Shown: positions 48,574 through 60,912, counted from the stretch's first letter. The stretch is 64,000 bases of DNA from Phaeosaccion multiseriatum (GCA_965112735.1 OZ218954.1:1-64000), one strand, 5' to 3'. A program made the numbers and translations. Notes: a model not told the origin generated them from the sequence alone.

Positions 48574-49444
48574 ATCTCCCCCCCCTTCCCTCCTCTCCTT
48601 CCCCCCATCTACTGCCATCCATCCCACCCCCCTCCACAACAGATTCACCAATCACAGCTCATGCCCTCTGTCCCCCGCCTACGGCAAGCCAGGTGATGAT
48701 TCGGCCTCTCCCCTGTGTCCCTTGGCCCCTCTCTCATTGTGCCCCTCTCTTTGTGTCCCTTGGTCCCTCTCTTTTGTGTCCCTTGGACCCCCTCCCCCTG
48801 GGCTCCTTGGCCCCTCTCTCATTGTGCCCCTCTCTTTGTATCCCTTGGCCCCTCTCTTTGTGGCCCTTGGCCTATGGAATGTCTGTCCAGGCGATGTCTT
48901 TGCCTGGATAGAGATCCTGTCCTCCACGGGCACCCCCTCCCACAAGCCCTACGCCAAGGAGGTGGCTGAAGTATGGATGTCTTCGACCCTCAAGGTACAG
49001 TCCTGACACCAGCCACCTGTCTACTCTCTGTCCTGACACCCCCCATCCTGTCCTCATACCCCTCATCCTTTCTCCTGACACTTCTCACCTTTTCACTGCC
49101 ATCCCCTCATGACCCATCCACTGCCATCCACTGCCATCCCCTCATGACCCATCCACTGCCATCTCGCGAAGGACGGCACCCCTGCGGCCAGACCGCATTG
49201 GGCCAAATTTGCCGCTTCTTCCGTCCCCAACGCCGTGGACGTGTTTAGGTAAGCTTACATAAGATGTGATAGTTTCAGTGCGGAGATCCCCCCCCCCCCC
49301 TCACCCCCATCCAATGCCATCCGCGTGTTTGTCCTCAGGCAAACCTACAAAGCCCCCTTGGGGCAGCTGAAAGCCCTCGCGGACAGGGAGGACCCGAGGG
49401 GAGTCTTTAGAAACGACTTTTTCAACTCCATCCTCCCCAAGTAG
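42800..49444 (+). CDS. Aldonolactone oxidase-like FAD enzyme, 19 exons, MGCC dual-acylation N-terminus
   Basis: Exons: 42800-43084, 43208-43292, 43411-43625, 43934-43993, 44114-44207, 44367-44496, 44900-44987, 45348-45485, 45616-45662, 45800-45871, 46205-46248, 46478-46565, 46756-46819, 47455-47541, 48053-48192, 48643-48692, 48891-48994, 49172-49248, 49339-49444. All phases close (1,974 nt, 657 residues). The N-terminus MGCCNS predicts myristoylation plus palmitoylation. The FAD-binding PCMH domain shows TAGHSWTP, LDMRSLNTIHWD and GCHGTGK; the C-terminal ALO domain carries RPHWAK, as in gulono-/arabinono-lactone oxidases that make ascorbate-type products. The substrate is inferred only. Exon 11 uses a GC donor (GG|GCAAGT). 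The N-terminal 95 residues before the FAD domain are unlike the family and suggest membrane tethering. Confidence 0.85.
44619..44880. repeat. 26-bp tandem repeat in ALO-like intron 6
   Basis: About nine or ten copies of CCATAAGCCCTGTCCTGACA followed by CTCTGT, with a few variants, end shortly before the acceptor at 44899. Confidence 0.93.
45551..45577 (+). pseudogene. Decayed duplicate of the exon 9 start
   Basis: CCTGAAGGTCGTTTTGGCTG followed by CCTGACT mirrors the true acceptor and exon 9 start (TTGAAGGTGTTTTGGCTGCC at 45611), but has an extra base and runs into stops. It is a relic of a small tandem duplication inside intron 8. Confidence 0.6.
47738..47840. repeat. 21-bp tandem repeat in ALO-like intron 14
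   Basis: Five copies of a unit containing CTTCCGTGCTCACTCGA lie in a pyrimidine-rich intron. Confidence 0.9.
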
Positions 49445-50312
49445 GCAAGCCTTGCCCATCCGTTGCCATCCCCTGCAATCCACCCGGCTCTATTCTGTGC
49501 AAGTAGGCTCTCATCTTATATACGAGGAGGCATCTCTCTCTCTGCCACCCTCTGGTGTGTGAGCAGTCATCTCTCCCTTTGGTGTGTGAGTACTCTTTGG
49601 TGTGTGAGCAGTCATCTCTCTCCTTCGTGAGCTCACGTTTAGTAGGGGCTGAGAGAGAGAGAGCCTGTGTGCTCCGAAAGATGGGTCGAGATTCATTCTG
49701 AATACTCTTTCCCCGTCGAGCGTGGGCACTATTTTGAATAGAGCTCGACTTTGTATGGTGCGCTTCGAATATATACTTGCCCCTGCACTGCCATCCACTC
49801 CACCGTGCTCCCCTGCCGCTCTGCCAGTCAAGTCATTGGTGCATGGCAGTGAATGGTACTCTTCCAGTGGATGGGCTCTCAAGTATCGGGGGGGGATGGC
49901 AGTGGATGGAAGTGGAGGGGAGAGAGGGTCGGAGAGGAGACGCCAGTACACGGAAGCAAAACACGAGGGGAGGAATGGATAAGAGGTACTCATCAAAAAA
50001 ACACACGTAGTAGTACGTAGTACTCGGAGGAAGAGGCGGATCATGAGGTTTGCGTACGTCACGAATCGTTATATATTTCTGTGCTTTGCGTAAGACACAT
50101 TAATGTATGCAATATGCATGCATTGTGTATGCATGTGTCTGTATGTGTTCGTCTGTACGACGCCTTCCTACATGCCACGGGTGCATGTGGCTCCCTTGCT
50201 TCTTACTTACTCCTACGTGTGTGCGTACTTGTGTATCACCTTTTGCTCTGTCTATCACCAGTGTACCCCACTGACTCCTATGTGTGTGCGTAGTTGCGTA
50301 TCACCAACTGCT
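49445..50312. other. Convergent intergenic region without a gene
   Basis: The region lies between the ends of the ALO-like (plus) and K/G/S-rich (minus) genes. It holds CTCTCTC stretches, a tandem TTTGGTGTGTGAG motif near 49580, several GGATGGCAGTGGATGG motifs and a TGCATG-rich stretch near 50110-50150. No supported coding sequence was found. Confidence 0.7.
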
Positions 50313-52612
50313 CTACCACCAGCTTCTGAAGCCATCTTTGCCATGGTCCGCCTTGTCGCTGCTGTGTTTCTTTCCTTTGCTGTGCTTCTTGCCTTTGCTG
50401 TGCTTCTTTCCACCTGCCAGCAGAGTGACAGCAGACGACAGTCGACGGAGAGGGAGGGAGGGTTTTTGAGATGGATGTGGAGAGGGGGGGGGGCATTTGA
50501 TGGCAGTGGATGGCAATGGATGGAGAGGGGGGGGACACTGAGACAAGCCGTAGGCGGAAGCGTATTTTGATGGCAGTGGATGGATGTCGGTTGAAATGGC
50601 GTCGCCTCATTCGCTCGCTCGCTCCCTCACTTCCTTTCTATTCACTCACTCACTCCCTCAGTCCGCTAATCAATCACTCACTCACTGCTTGACTCACTCA
50701 CTCACCCACTCATTCATTCACTCCCTCAACCATTCGGACGCAGCTCGCTCTAGAATATAACTAAACCATTCACTCATTCATGAATCCACAAACTCAACCC
50801 AACCCCTCAATCACTCACTCACTCACTCACTCACTCACTGACTTATTCATTGGCTCACACACTGATTGTCTCACGAACTCACGGGCTCACGCACCCCCCC
50901 TCACTCCCTGACTGACTTGCTCACTCACACACGCACACACACACACTCCTTCGCTCTCTCCCTCGGCTACTGTAGCGAGGCCCTAGCGAGGCCCTCACTC
51001 CCTCCTTCAGACGCTCACTTCGCTTTGTTTTGTATTCCGTCCGTCACTTACTCACTCACGCAACTCTCACCCTCACTCACTTCGCTCAGGCATTCAGCCT
51101 GTCACTCCCGCACAGTCAGTCACCCCCTCACTAAGGAGACAACCTCACTCAAACTCAAGTAGCACCTCTCCCCCACTCCCTCACTCACTCTCATGCCTTC
51201 ACTCTCACTCGCTCCCTCACTCACTTAATCAGTTTTCTCCCACTCACTCCCTCCTCACACTCACTCAAATCACTCAACTCCTTCACTCACTCACCCTTGG
51301 ATTTCTTCCCCTTGCTGGAGTCATTGCCCCCCTTGCTCTTCTTGCCTCCTGCAGGTATATGGGAAATATGAAATATGGATAAAAGGATGGTCGTGGATGA
51401 GAGGGTCGGTTGCTCAGTTCACACAGGGAGACACGTTCACACAGCGAGACACGCACACCCCCACTCACTTACTCTATTATTCACACGCTCACTCACTCGC
51501 TCCCCTCCCTCAGGTAATACATAGTCAACAAGTCACCCACCTCACGACACACCCGTTTCTCTCACCCACTCCTTTGTTTCATACACCCATCCACTCTAAC
51601 GTACTCCCTCCCCTCCCCTCCCCTCCCCTCCCCTCCCTTCCCCTCCCTTGCCTCTCCCAGTCACGCACCGTTCTTCTTCCCCTTGCCCTTGCCCTCGCTT
51701 CCCTTGCTGCCGCTGTCGTCCCTGCTGGCAGCCGGCACCGGCTTGGACCAGTGGTACTGAGGGGCGATATGCCAAGTGCTGGAAGGGTGCGGGACCGCAG
51801 CTGCGTGCTGACTGACAGCACCCGGGGACGGAGAGTTCCACTTCGAGGCACCTCCTCCTCCTCCGTGCTTGGACCAGGAGGCGCCTTTGTTGGAGTTCCC
51901 GTCCTTGGACTTGGACGCAGACCACGACCACGATCCCGAGTTGCTCTTGCTGTTCTTGGACTTCATCGACTTGCCGGACTTTCCCTTGCCCTTACCCTTG
52001 TCACCTCCTTCTCCTCCCTTTCCCTTTCCCTTTCCTCCTCCTCCGTGCTTGCTCTTGTCGGAGTCCCCTCCGTCGCTGCTGGAGCTCGCGGCCTTCCACT
52101 AGCCGAGACAACATGACACAAGCGGGAGGGAGGGAGGGAGGGAGGGAGGGAGGTGGGGAATGAAGTGAGCAATAGGACCGATGCAGAGTGCGCGAGAGAG
52201 GTGAAGGGGGGAGGAGCAAAGGGTGGAGGGAGGGAGGGAGGGAGGGAGGGAGGGAGGGAGGGAGGGAGGGAGGGAGGGAGGGAGGGAGGGAGGGAGGGAG
52301 GGAGGGAGGGAGGGAGGGAGGGAGGGAGGGAGGGAGGGAGGGAGGGAGGGAGGGAGGGAGGGAGGGAGGGAGGGAGGGAGGGAGGGAGGGAGGGAGGGAG
52401 GGAGGGAGGGAGGGAGGGAGGGAGGGAGGGACGGATGGAGGGAGGGAGGAAGGGACGGAGGGACGGATGGAGGGAGGGAGGAAGGGACGGAGGGAGGAAG
52501 ATGGAAGGAAGGAAGGAAGGAAGGAAGGAAGGAAGGAAGGAAGGAAGGAAGGAAGGAAGGAAGGAAGGAAGGAAGGAAGGAAGGAAGGAAGGGAGGGAGG
52601 AAGAAAGAATGA

Positions 52613-52656
<44 letters not shown>

Positions 52657-54169
52657 ATGAATGAAAGAAAGAAAGAAAGGAAGAGAGAAAGGAAGGAAGG
52701 AAGGAAGGAAGGAAGGAAGGAAGGAAGGCAGTGAATGGCAGCCCAATAGCCCTTACCTTAGTGACGGGTGCCCTGGTGGGCCAGGGAGTGTGCACGGGGG
52801 CCTGAGCAGAGCAACGCAAAGGCAAAGCACGGCAGAGGATGGCAGTGGATGTGGTGGGTTAGTGAGACGGCCAGAAACACACACAGGGAGCGTTGCAGCA
52901 CACTCTTAGTGGGTGGTAGTACGGCAGTGAATGGCACTGGATGGCAGTGGATGGAAGGGGGTCATAGGCATGCTCACGTACATAGACGGGGGCCTTGGTC
53001 CAGGACGGCGAAGGGGCAGGGGCGGGGTCCTCGCTCTTTTCTCCGGGCGATTCACTCTTGCCCATGCCCTTCCCCTTGCTCATGCTCTTGCCCATACCCA
53101 TACTCTTGCCCATGTCCTTGCCCTTGTTGTCTACATCGGAGGAGGAGTCAGCCTTTTTGTTCGCGTTTTTGCCTGAAGGGGGACAGAGGAGGCACAATGT
53201 ATGGAGGGGCGGATGGGGAGTATTGGGAGAGAGAGGGAGGAGGGGTAGATATTCATTGACTCTATAGCAGGAGGGGTGAATACATTCATTGACTCTATAG
53301 CAGGAGGGGTGAATACATTCATTGACTCTATAGGAGGAGGGGTGAATACATTCATTGACTCTATAGGAGGAGGGGTGAATACATTCATTGACTCTATAGG
53401 AGGGGTGCAGTAGTGATGAGAGACGAGAGGAAGGAAGGAGGAATAAACAGAGTGAATGGAACGAAGGGGCAATGGAATGAATGGACAGTGGAATGAATAA
53501 ACACCGAATGCAAAGACGAGCACACGCACAACGTATCGCGGCGAGTTGAGCAGGGACAGGAGAGGAGGGAGGTTGGAGAGAGAGGAAGAGGGAGTCGGGC
53601 CACAGAGAGGGGCGGGTCGGAGAGTTGTGAAGCAAGGCCGACTGCACAGTGCCATAGACAGAGTTTAGAAGGACCTGCTAATCGGCACACGTAGCCAGAG
53701 TGGCGCTCTGGCTGGCCTCTCGACAGTGAGTGTGGTGCAAGGGGCCAGAATTCGTCCCATACCTATCGACAGACAGACAAGAAAGACCCACAAGAGAGAT
53801 CGGCGCCACCTCCTCTTTCCAGTCACTGATCCAGTCCAGCCCTTCGCTACACAACTCACCCGAGGACTTGCTGCCCTTGCTCTTTTTGCCGCCCTTGCCC
53901 TTCGCGCCCTTGCTCTTGGAGGTCTTCCCGCCCTTGCTCTTGCTCGTCCCGCCATCACTCTTCCCGTCGCCCTCAGAGCCCTTGCTGCTGCCCGATGTGA
54001 AGTCTACCAAGGCGATGGGGGCGGGGACAGAGTCCGTCCAGACCTTCAGATCCCTTCGCCTCTCGTTCCTGTCGAGAGCATCATTGCTGTCTCCTTCAGC
54101 GGCCGATCCGAGGGCGAGGGTGAGGGCGATGCCCAGCGCGATGGCACCCACGCGGGTGGAGATCGGCAT
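50313..54169 (-). CDS. Secreted Lys/Gly/Ser-rich repetitive protein, 6 exons
   Basis: Exons on the minus strand: 54169-53860, 53172-52982, 52801-52757, 52098-51669, 51348-51295, 50413-50313. Phases close (1,131 nt, 376 residues). It starts with a signal peptide (MPISTRVGAIALGIALTLAL). Blocks of KSKG/KGKG/KKSKGSKS then alternate with short Trp/Pro-containing linkers (PSWTKAPVY, APVHTPWPTRAPVTK, QYHWSKPVP), ending in KKHSKGKKHSKG and RSWW. There is no enzyme domain. Lys/Ser/Gly-rich secreted proteins with KxxK spacing resemble, in composition only, diatom silica-associated proteins (silaffins); a cell-wall or extracellular matrix scaffold is equally possible. Small exons encode repeat modules, so the gene probably grew by exon duplication. 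Introns hold large purine microsatellites. Confidence 0.75.
50600..51280. repeat. (CACT)n-rich low-complexity region in intron 5 of the K/G/S gene
   Basis: About 680 bp of degenerate CACT/CTCACTCA, with scattered unique bases, lies between exon 6 (50413) and exon 5 (51295). Confidence 0.85.
52122..52730. repeat. Compound (GGGA)n-(GGAA)n-(GAAA)n microsatellite in intron 3 of the K/G/S gene
   Basis: GGGA units run from about 52224 to 52430. They are followed by variant GGGACGGA units, GGAA (52506-52590), GAAA (52604-52660) and GGAA again (52690-52728). The order suggests stepwise expansion and point mutation of one array. The long Ser-Leu-Pro-Pro and Gly-Arg-Glu frames across it are artefacts. 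Confidence 0.95.
53240..53410. repeat. 33-bp tandem repeat in intron 1 of the K/G/S gene
   Basis: Five copies of ATTCATTGACTCTATAG followed by AGGAGGGGTGAATAC, with small length differences, lie just upstream (on the plus strand) of further unremarkable intron. Confidence 0.92.
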
Positions 54170-54987
54170 GGTTGACAAGGGAGGGAGAGAAACTTGGCTT
54201 TCTCAAGAGAAGGGAGAAGGAAAGGGGGCCGCCTTTCCATTTCTCCCGCCAGAGCTCTCAAAATCGATCCAAAATCTCGGGTGGAAAAATTAAAAAAATG
54301 GCAGCCGATGGCGGATGCCATTGACAACTTCTTCCATGCCCCCCTCCCCCTTCTGCTCCTTCCTCCTCCTCCTACTCAGCAAGACAGCAGAAGAATGAGG
54401 GTAGGGGGGTGGTGCACCGACACCGAGACGAAGAGAGCAGCATCACCGCAGAGAATAGCAGCAGAGGAATCATCATCAAGAAAGATCCAGCTGGCCAGGA
54501 GGCAAAGGAAGGAGGCGCGCGAAGCAAGAGCGCCATGCTGGACTGTCGACACATAGACAAGAATAACCCCCTTTCCTGACTGTATGCCCTCTCTCCTCTC
54601 TCTCATTACGTCTCCCTCTCGCTGCTCTCCCTTCCCCCGCACCACCTCCCCCCCCTCTCTCGTTCCCCCTTTCCCCCCTTCTCTCCCTGTGTCTCTCGAT
54701 CACCCTCTCTCTCTCCCTCTCTGCTCCCTCCCCCCCCCTTCTATCTCTGCAATTCTACCAGTCTCCCGTTCTCTCTTCCTCTGTCTTTCCAAGATTTTGC
54801 CTGCAGGTACAAAACATACGTCACACCCATTGGAACCCTGAAGCAGCTTCAACCTTGGCAAATGGTCTCAACCACACATCATACGAGGGGAGGGGAGTCA
54901 GTTCGTAACACCATACGAGGGGAGGGGAGATCGCAACATTGTAAGCATCAGCCGTCACGTCTCCGCTCCCACCCATCACATGGTAAG

Positions 54988-55052
<65 letters not shown>

Positions 55053-55783
55053 TGTGTATGTGTGCCCCGTGCCCCGCTCGCACTCTGCTCGTTTGCTTCA
55101 CCTCCAATCTCCACTCTAGGGCTTTCTTCTTACATGTAGTCTTTCCTTCAATCCGTCAGTCATACGTGCGTTCGATTCGAAGCCTTGCCCACTGTCCATC
55201 AATCCACCTTTTCATTGTCAGTCAACATGCTCTATCCTCTGTTCAAGAGAGAGTTTGTCCTTGAAATGCACGCACGGGTGTTTGCGGCACAGTGGCGCTG
55301 CGAAGCGTGACTGTCGCTTCAATTCCCCTCCTGTACACAGGGGTGGGAGGTCGAAAGTGAAGGGTGTGCCCTACCCCTCGCAGACCCTCTTGTTGCCACA
55401 GCAACTGTAGCCTCAAGATGCCTGCCCGACCTTTCCCCAAGGCGGGCCGGTATAAAATGGCAGCCACATCATCCATCTACACGTGTAGGCATATCTCTTC
55501 TCACTATCTCCCTCTCCCTCTCTCTCCCACACACACTCCGACTGTCCTCTCCATTGCCCCAGTGTCCTCCCCGCATACCTCTGACCTACCCTGCTCCTCG
55601 CCCCTCCCCTCCTCTTCCCTCGCTCATGTGCCGGTCTATTGGTCTCTTCGGATGTTGGGAATACGTGAGCAGTTGTGGGCAGCTGTGAGCAGCGCTATAG
55701 GGCCACACGGACCTTCTCTGGCACGCTCCTTTGGTCCAAGGTACAAGTAAGTAGCAGCAAAGGGGCCGTAAGCCCTCAACCCT

Positions 55784-55888
55784 CACTACAAGGCCAAGGC
55801 ACTACAAGGCCAAGGCACTACAAGGCCAAGGCACTACAAGGCCAAGGCACTACAAGGCCAAGGCACTACAAGGCCAAGGCACTACAAG
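55784..55888. repeat. 16-bp tandem repeat
   Basis: Six to seven nearly perfect copies of ACTACAAGGCCAAGGC lie in the intergenic region. Confidence 0.95.
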
Positions 55889-56810
55889 TAGCCAAGTGGG
55901 GACGGACGCGGAGCCGAGCAGTGTGTGTGTGTGGGGGGGGGGGGGGGTAAGTGTTGCGATAGCCCAAGAACGTGACATTGGAGGTCGAAATGAAGGCCAA
56001 TGACGTAGAGGAATACGTGAAGTTCGAGAAAGGGGTCCGGACTCACGTGGAGGGCGAAGGGTTTCTTGACGGACAGCAGCAACCTTCCCACGGGAGACGA
56101 TTCGCCAAAGGACTCACAGTATGCCCTAACTTTCCGACCAAAAAAAGAACCCGCCTGTGTGTGGCCGACCACCCTTGTAGAACCAGCTAGCTGTGAAGGG
56201 GCGTGACAGCTGTCGTGTTGCGATATCCCCTCTACAGAAACAGTGACAGGCCAAGTAGTGTCAACCCTTGATTGTTATATGTTATATACCTATTGAGAGA
56301 TACGTCTTAAAGAAGTGGTGGCGTTGGTCACGCATGTACATCGATCGATATTGACATCAATATTCTACGTCGATTTAGTGCTCAGTCACAAAAGTCGATA
56401 TCTATCGTAACAGTAGGTGGGTGGGTTTAGGTATTTGCATGTGTGCATCTCTGTTTGAGTTTGTGTGTGGGTCTGTGTGAGTGTGAATGTGTGTCCTGAC
56501 ACTCGTGCGAGTGTGTGTACGGAGGAAAGGGAAGGAGGGAAGGTGCGGAAGCTTCCTGCCTTTTCCACTTGTGCAACTTATGTAATATACTTCACTTTGT
56601 ACTCATTTGCTGATGCATTTGATGCAAAGGCCATGCATTGATCGGGCCCCTCGTCCGAGCTTCTCTCTCTTTCTTTCTCTCTCTGAGTGAGGGGGCGGTG
56701 CACTGAAAAGCCACAGTCAGAGCGCAGGTGTGAGGGGACGGGGGGGAGAGAGTCAGAGCGAAGAGATACTTTATTGACTTAATAGGAATCACCTGTGAAT
56801 GTGAGTGTGT

Positions 56811-56832
56811 GTGTGTATGTGTGTGTGTGTGG

Positions 56833-56929
<97 letters not shown>
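56811..56929. repeat. (GT)n dinucleotide microsatellite
   Basis: About 119 bp of GT lies about 230 bp upstream of the transacylase start, with a few interruptions at its left end. Confidence 0.97.
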
Positions 56930-56930
<1 letters not shown>

Positions 56931-57123
56931 GTATCGCTGTGTCTCCGGGGCCCTCGAGGGGCCGGTTACTCCCCCTCTAGGGCGGGGAGGGGGAGTGCAG
57001 GAGAGAGTGAAGGAAGAAGAAGTAGAAGACAGGGGCATTTATTGACTTAAGAAATCCACGAAGGGTTTCCGCGCCAGCGTTTTGAGGGACAAACGTTTGT
57101 CCATCGATGACCGACCCACATCA

Positions 57124-57130
57124 TATAAAA
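57124..57130 (+). promoter_or_regulatory. TATA-like box before the transacylase gene
   Basis: TATAAAA lies 27 bp upstream of the ATG at 57157 in otherwise GC-rich sequence. If functional it implies a very short 5' leader. Confidence 0.4.
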
Positions 57131-57156
57131 TTACTTTCCCTCCCCACCGCTTAGCA

Positions 57157-60100
57157 ATGGATCGAACAAGCTCCCTGGCCGTGACGATGATGCTCGCCAT
57201 CCTTGGTGGAAGCAGTCGCGCTGCGCTGGCCTTTGTTGCGCCTTGCGCTAGCGGGCTCATTAGCAGCAGCACCAGCAGGAGCATCCTTGCCAGCAGCAGC
57301 AGCAGCAGGTGTGTGAGTGCTAGAGTGCTGAATGTGTGTGTGGGGGGGGGGGCGAGTGCATACGTTTGCTCCCTCCCTCGTGTCCAGTCTCTTTCTGCCC
57401 TTCCTTTGTCCTGTCGCCTCTTCTCCCTTTGGACGTTTGTTTCTGTCGCTCTCTGCTGTACAGGGCCTCTCTCTCTCTTCTCTCTCCCTCTCTCTCTCTC
57501 CCAACTCATGCGATGGATGGTGCTTGTGTCGAACAGAGGGCCTACTTTCTTGTACAGCAATCCTTCCTGCCTGCCTGCCTCCCTCTGCTCCTCCGTCTCC
57601 TTCCTCCTTGCGCTCTCTCTCCCCACTCTGTCTCTCTCCCTTCCTTGTGTTTGTCCTTTTACGCCTCCTTCCTCCCTCCCTCCCTTCTGCTGCTTCTGTT
57701 CGGCTGTGTCTAACAGTCCTAATCTCAACACCTTCCCCATGTACAGCAGCAGTCATCTCTCCCTTACCTTCTCTCTCATGCCCCCCTCTCTCACCTCCCT
57801 CCCTACCTCTCGCCCTCCGTCTCTCCCTGCCTGCCTCCCTCCCTCCCTCCCTCCCTCGCCCCCGTCAGTAGAGCAGCAGCAGCAGACCAGGCAGGAGGAG
57901 GGGGCGTGCGGCGATTCCAGCGCAGTGTGACAGCGCGGATGGCAGCTGATGGCGATGCCGTGAGCGATGACGACTTCAATGCAGACCTCTCCACCAAGGT
58001 GTGAGGCACTGATAGGATGGCAGTTGATGGGAATGAGAGAGAGGGGATGGAAGTGGATGGAGGAAGGGAGAGGAGAGAGGGAGGGATGGCACTTGATAGA
58101 TAGAGGGAGAAGGAGAATGTGAGTGACCAAGTGACTTCCTCTTCCACCCTTTCCCTCCATCCACTGCCATCCACTGCCATCCACTGCCCCTTCCTCCACA
58201 GACGGCGTTCCTCTTCCCCGGGCAGGGAGCTCAGTATGTGGGCATGGCCTCCACCATCTGTGACGAGGTTTGTGTACGTGCAATGTGTAATGTATAGCAA
58301 CACTAGCACTAATATCGAGGTGCGCTACTTTTAAACAGGTGCCCAGAGCGAAGGAGATGTTCGATACCGCCAAGGAGATCCTGGGGTACGACTTGCTGGA
58401 CAGGTGAGGGTTTAGGGTTAACGATAACAACTGATAGCGTTGTGAGGGCTCTTAACGATGACAAGTGAGAGCGTTGTCGTTACTTGTTAACAGCCATTCG
58501 CTTGCTCTGTGTAGGTAAGGTACTGACCTTTCTCTCCTCTTACCCAAACTCTTCCTCTCTTTCTACATTCATGTGATTCATTCATGCACTCACAGATGCC
58601 AAAATGGCCCCAAGGAGCTGCTGGACAGCACCGTAAGTCAGCGAATGAAACGAACGCAGAGCCCTTCCTCAGGCTTCTTCAGAGGATGAGGGAGGGGGGG
58701 GGGTTCAGAAGCATATGGGCCGCAAGGAGAGACGCGAATGCCTCCCACCCACCAGGGCCAACTCCCCTCTCTCTCCCTTTGCTGTTCAGAGCGAAGTACC
58801 TGACTTACTGACTTATGGTCTTTCAGACTGTGCGTGTGCATGACCATCCTTCGTGCACATGCACTACCAACGTGCCAACCCCCTCTGTATATGCTTCCCC
58901 TCCCCTCTCCCCTGTTGCCTCTGTCTTTTCCCTCTCGTTCACCCCTCCGCCACCACTGTTTTGTGGCCTGTGACTGACCACCTGCTGCACCTCAGGAGGT
59001 GAGCCAGCCCGCCATCTTCGTGTGCTCCATGGCCGCGGTGGAGAAGCTGCGGATGGAGCTTGGGGAGGACGTCATTCAATCCGCCACGTGTGCGGTGGGG
59101 CTGTCTCTGGGGGAGTACTCGGTGAGTGCGAGATTACATGGGCATGTTGGTAGTACAGCTACCATACCTCTACCCCCCCCCCGTCTCGGCTCCCCTCTCC
59201 TTTATCTTAAACCGCCTCCACTGCCATCTGTGAATGAATGAATACCTTACCCATGTACTTCCATGACTCATTAGGCGCTTTGCTTCGCCGGAGCGATGAG
59301 CTTTGAAGACGGCGTCAAGGTGACGAAGGCACGCGGAGAGGCCATGCAGGTGAGTCGCAGTTTCAGGGTCCTCGCCCTCACCGACTCTCACCTCGAGCGA
59401 ACTGAATGTGTCCATGAATTAGGCTGCTACTGATGTCAATGAATTAAATATGCCAATGAACTAGGCTGCTTCGGACGCCACGGACGGGGGCATGGTGAGC
59501 GTTATTGGCCTCGACTCCGACAAGGTACGACTACGGCACCCACCTAACGACATCCCTTACGCGACCCTTACGTAGCTGACCCCACTCTGCATGAATGAGC
59601 GGTCCTCCTCCTGCTGCCGCTGTCGCTGTATCACCACAAACTGACCTACTGCACTATTGGGTGGATGAATGACCAACTGGTGTATCACAGGTGAAGGAGC
59701 TGTGCGTGGCGGCGTCTGAGCAGAGCGGAGAGAGCGTGTCCCTCGCCAACTTCTTGTGTAACGGCAACTACGCGGTGTCAGGATCCAAGAAGGCCTGCGA
59801 CGTCATCGAGCAGGTTAGTCAGAGGGGAGGGGAGAGAGGGAAAGATAAGGGCCGGTGAGAGTGAGGGAGGGAGAAGAAAGAGATTCTTCCTCCGCACATC
59901 TCCTCCACCTCCTCCACCCACTGCCATCCTCACACCTTTGCCCCCCCCCCCCTCCTCCTTCTCTCCATCTGTCCGTCCCCTCTCTGTCGACATTTCAGAT
60001 CGCAAAGCCCGACTTTGGGGCTCGAATGTGCGTGCGCCTTGCCGTGGCGGGGGCGTTCCACACGGAGTTTATGGCTGCGGCAGTGGAGCCCCTCGGAAAG

Positions 60101-60912
60101 GTGAGTTTTAGTTTAGCTTAGTGGGGCAGGGCAGTGACTATATCACCAATTGTTGTACATGCATCAAAACTGTATGCTCTATCTGTATCACAACTGACTG
60201 CTGTATGTACCACCAACAGGTGCTGGACGAGATCTCTATCGTGAAGCCGCGCATCCCCGTGCTGAGCAACGTCGACGTGTTGGGCCACTCCGACCCCAAA
60301 GTCATCAAGGAGAACCTCAAGAAGCAGGTACGTTAGTATGCCAGTGAATCATTCATAAGGCAGTGACAGATCAGGGCTGTACGGCACGCCATCAAAGACA
60401 AGCTCCACAAAGCAAGCACTCCCTCCCTCCCTCCCTCCCTCACTCACTCACTCACTCCCTCACCCACTCACTTACTCCCTCCCTCCCTGTCTGCCTGCCT
60501 CCCTACCTCTTTCCTCCTCCCTTCCCCCCTCCCCACCCACCATTAACCTTGCCGTTAACGCTTACGTGAAGGTGACCAACCCCGTCCGCTGGGAGGAGTC
60601 CATGAAGCTGTTGCTCGACAACGGATTCGAGAAGGGCTTCGAGTGCGGGCCGGGCAAGGTTAGTGGGCACTTAGGGTTACGTTAGTAGGCACTTCCATCT
60701 TCTTCTGTTGTAGTTGTGGTTGTTGTTGTTGTTGTGGTTGTTGCCGCCCGCTCTGCTTGAATGCCTACTTTGGTACTCATGCACTTTCCTCCCCGGCCCC
60801 TCTCTCTCTCTCTGTGTGTGTACTGCTCTGTTGCGGTGCCTGGTGTCAGGTGGTGGCCGGTATCATGAAGAGGATCGACCGCAAGGCCCTCATCGAGGGG
60901 GTCGAGGTCTAG
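57157..60912 (+). CDS. fabD: Plastid malonyl-CoA:ACP transacylase, 13 exons
   Basis: Transfers malonyl from CoA to acyl carrier protein for plastid type II fatty-acid synthesis. Exons: 57157-57308, 57869-57998, 58202-58267, 58339-58403, 58596-58632, 58996-59121, 59275-59349, 59465-59524, 59691-59813, 59999-60100, 60220-60327, 60572-60658, 60850-60912; phases close (1,194 nt, 397 residues). The N-terminus is a signal peptide ending ALA, then FVAP and a Ser-rich transit region: bipartite targeting to a red-derived secondary plastid. Family motifs: FLFPGQGAQYVGM, nucleophile Ser in GLSLGEYS, Arg in KARGEAMQ (malonate carboxylate binding), catalytic His in GAFHTEF, SNVD near the C-terminus, and CGPGK. 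The usual GHSLGE has Leu for His, a mild variation. Microexon 5 is 37 nt. Confidence 0.93.

Larger units (their letters stand above)
54170..57156. other. Divergent intergenic region, 3 kb, no supported gene
   Basis: Both flanking genes start here. Contents: polypyrimidine stretch 54590-54790; (GA)n 54995-55050; a 16-bp tandem repeat ACTACAAGGCCAAGGC at about 55784-55888 (six to seven copies); poly-G 55933-55947; (GT)n 56811-56929. A TATAAAATGG near 55452 and TATAAAA at 57124-57130 are the best core-promoter candidates. A 72-codon frame at 55972-56190 has no convincing context. Confidence 0.65.

Noticed and set aside
51397-52116. Plus-strand 239-residue frame
   Set aside because: It is antisense to exon 4 of the minus-strand K/G/S-rich gene, whose splice phases close and which has a signal peptide.
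55972-56190. 72-residue frame between the K/G/S gene and the transacylase gene
   Set aside because: Starts at GTG, lacks splice context or any recognisable domain; coding potential not convincing.
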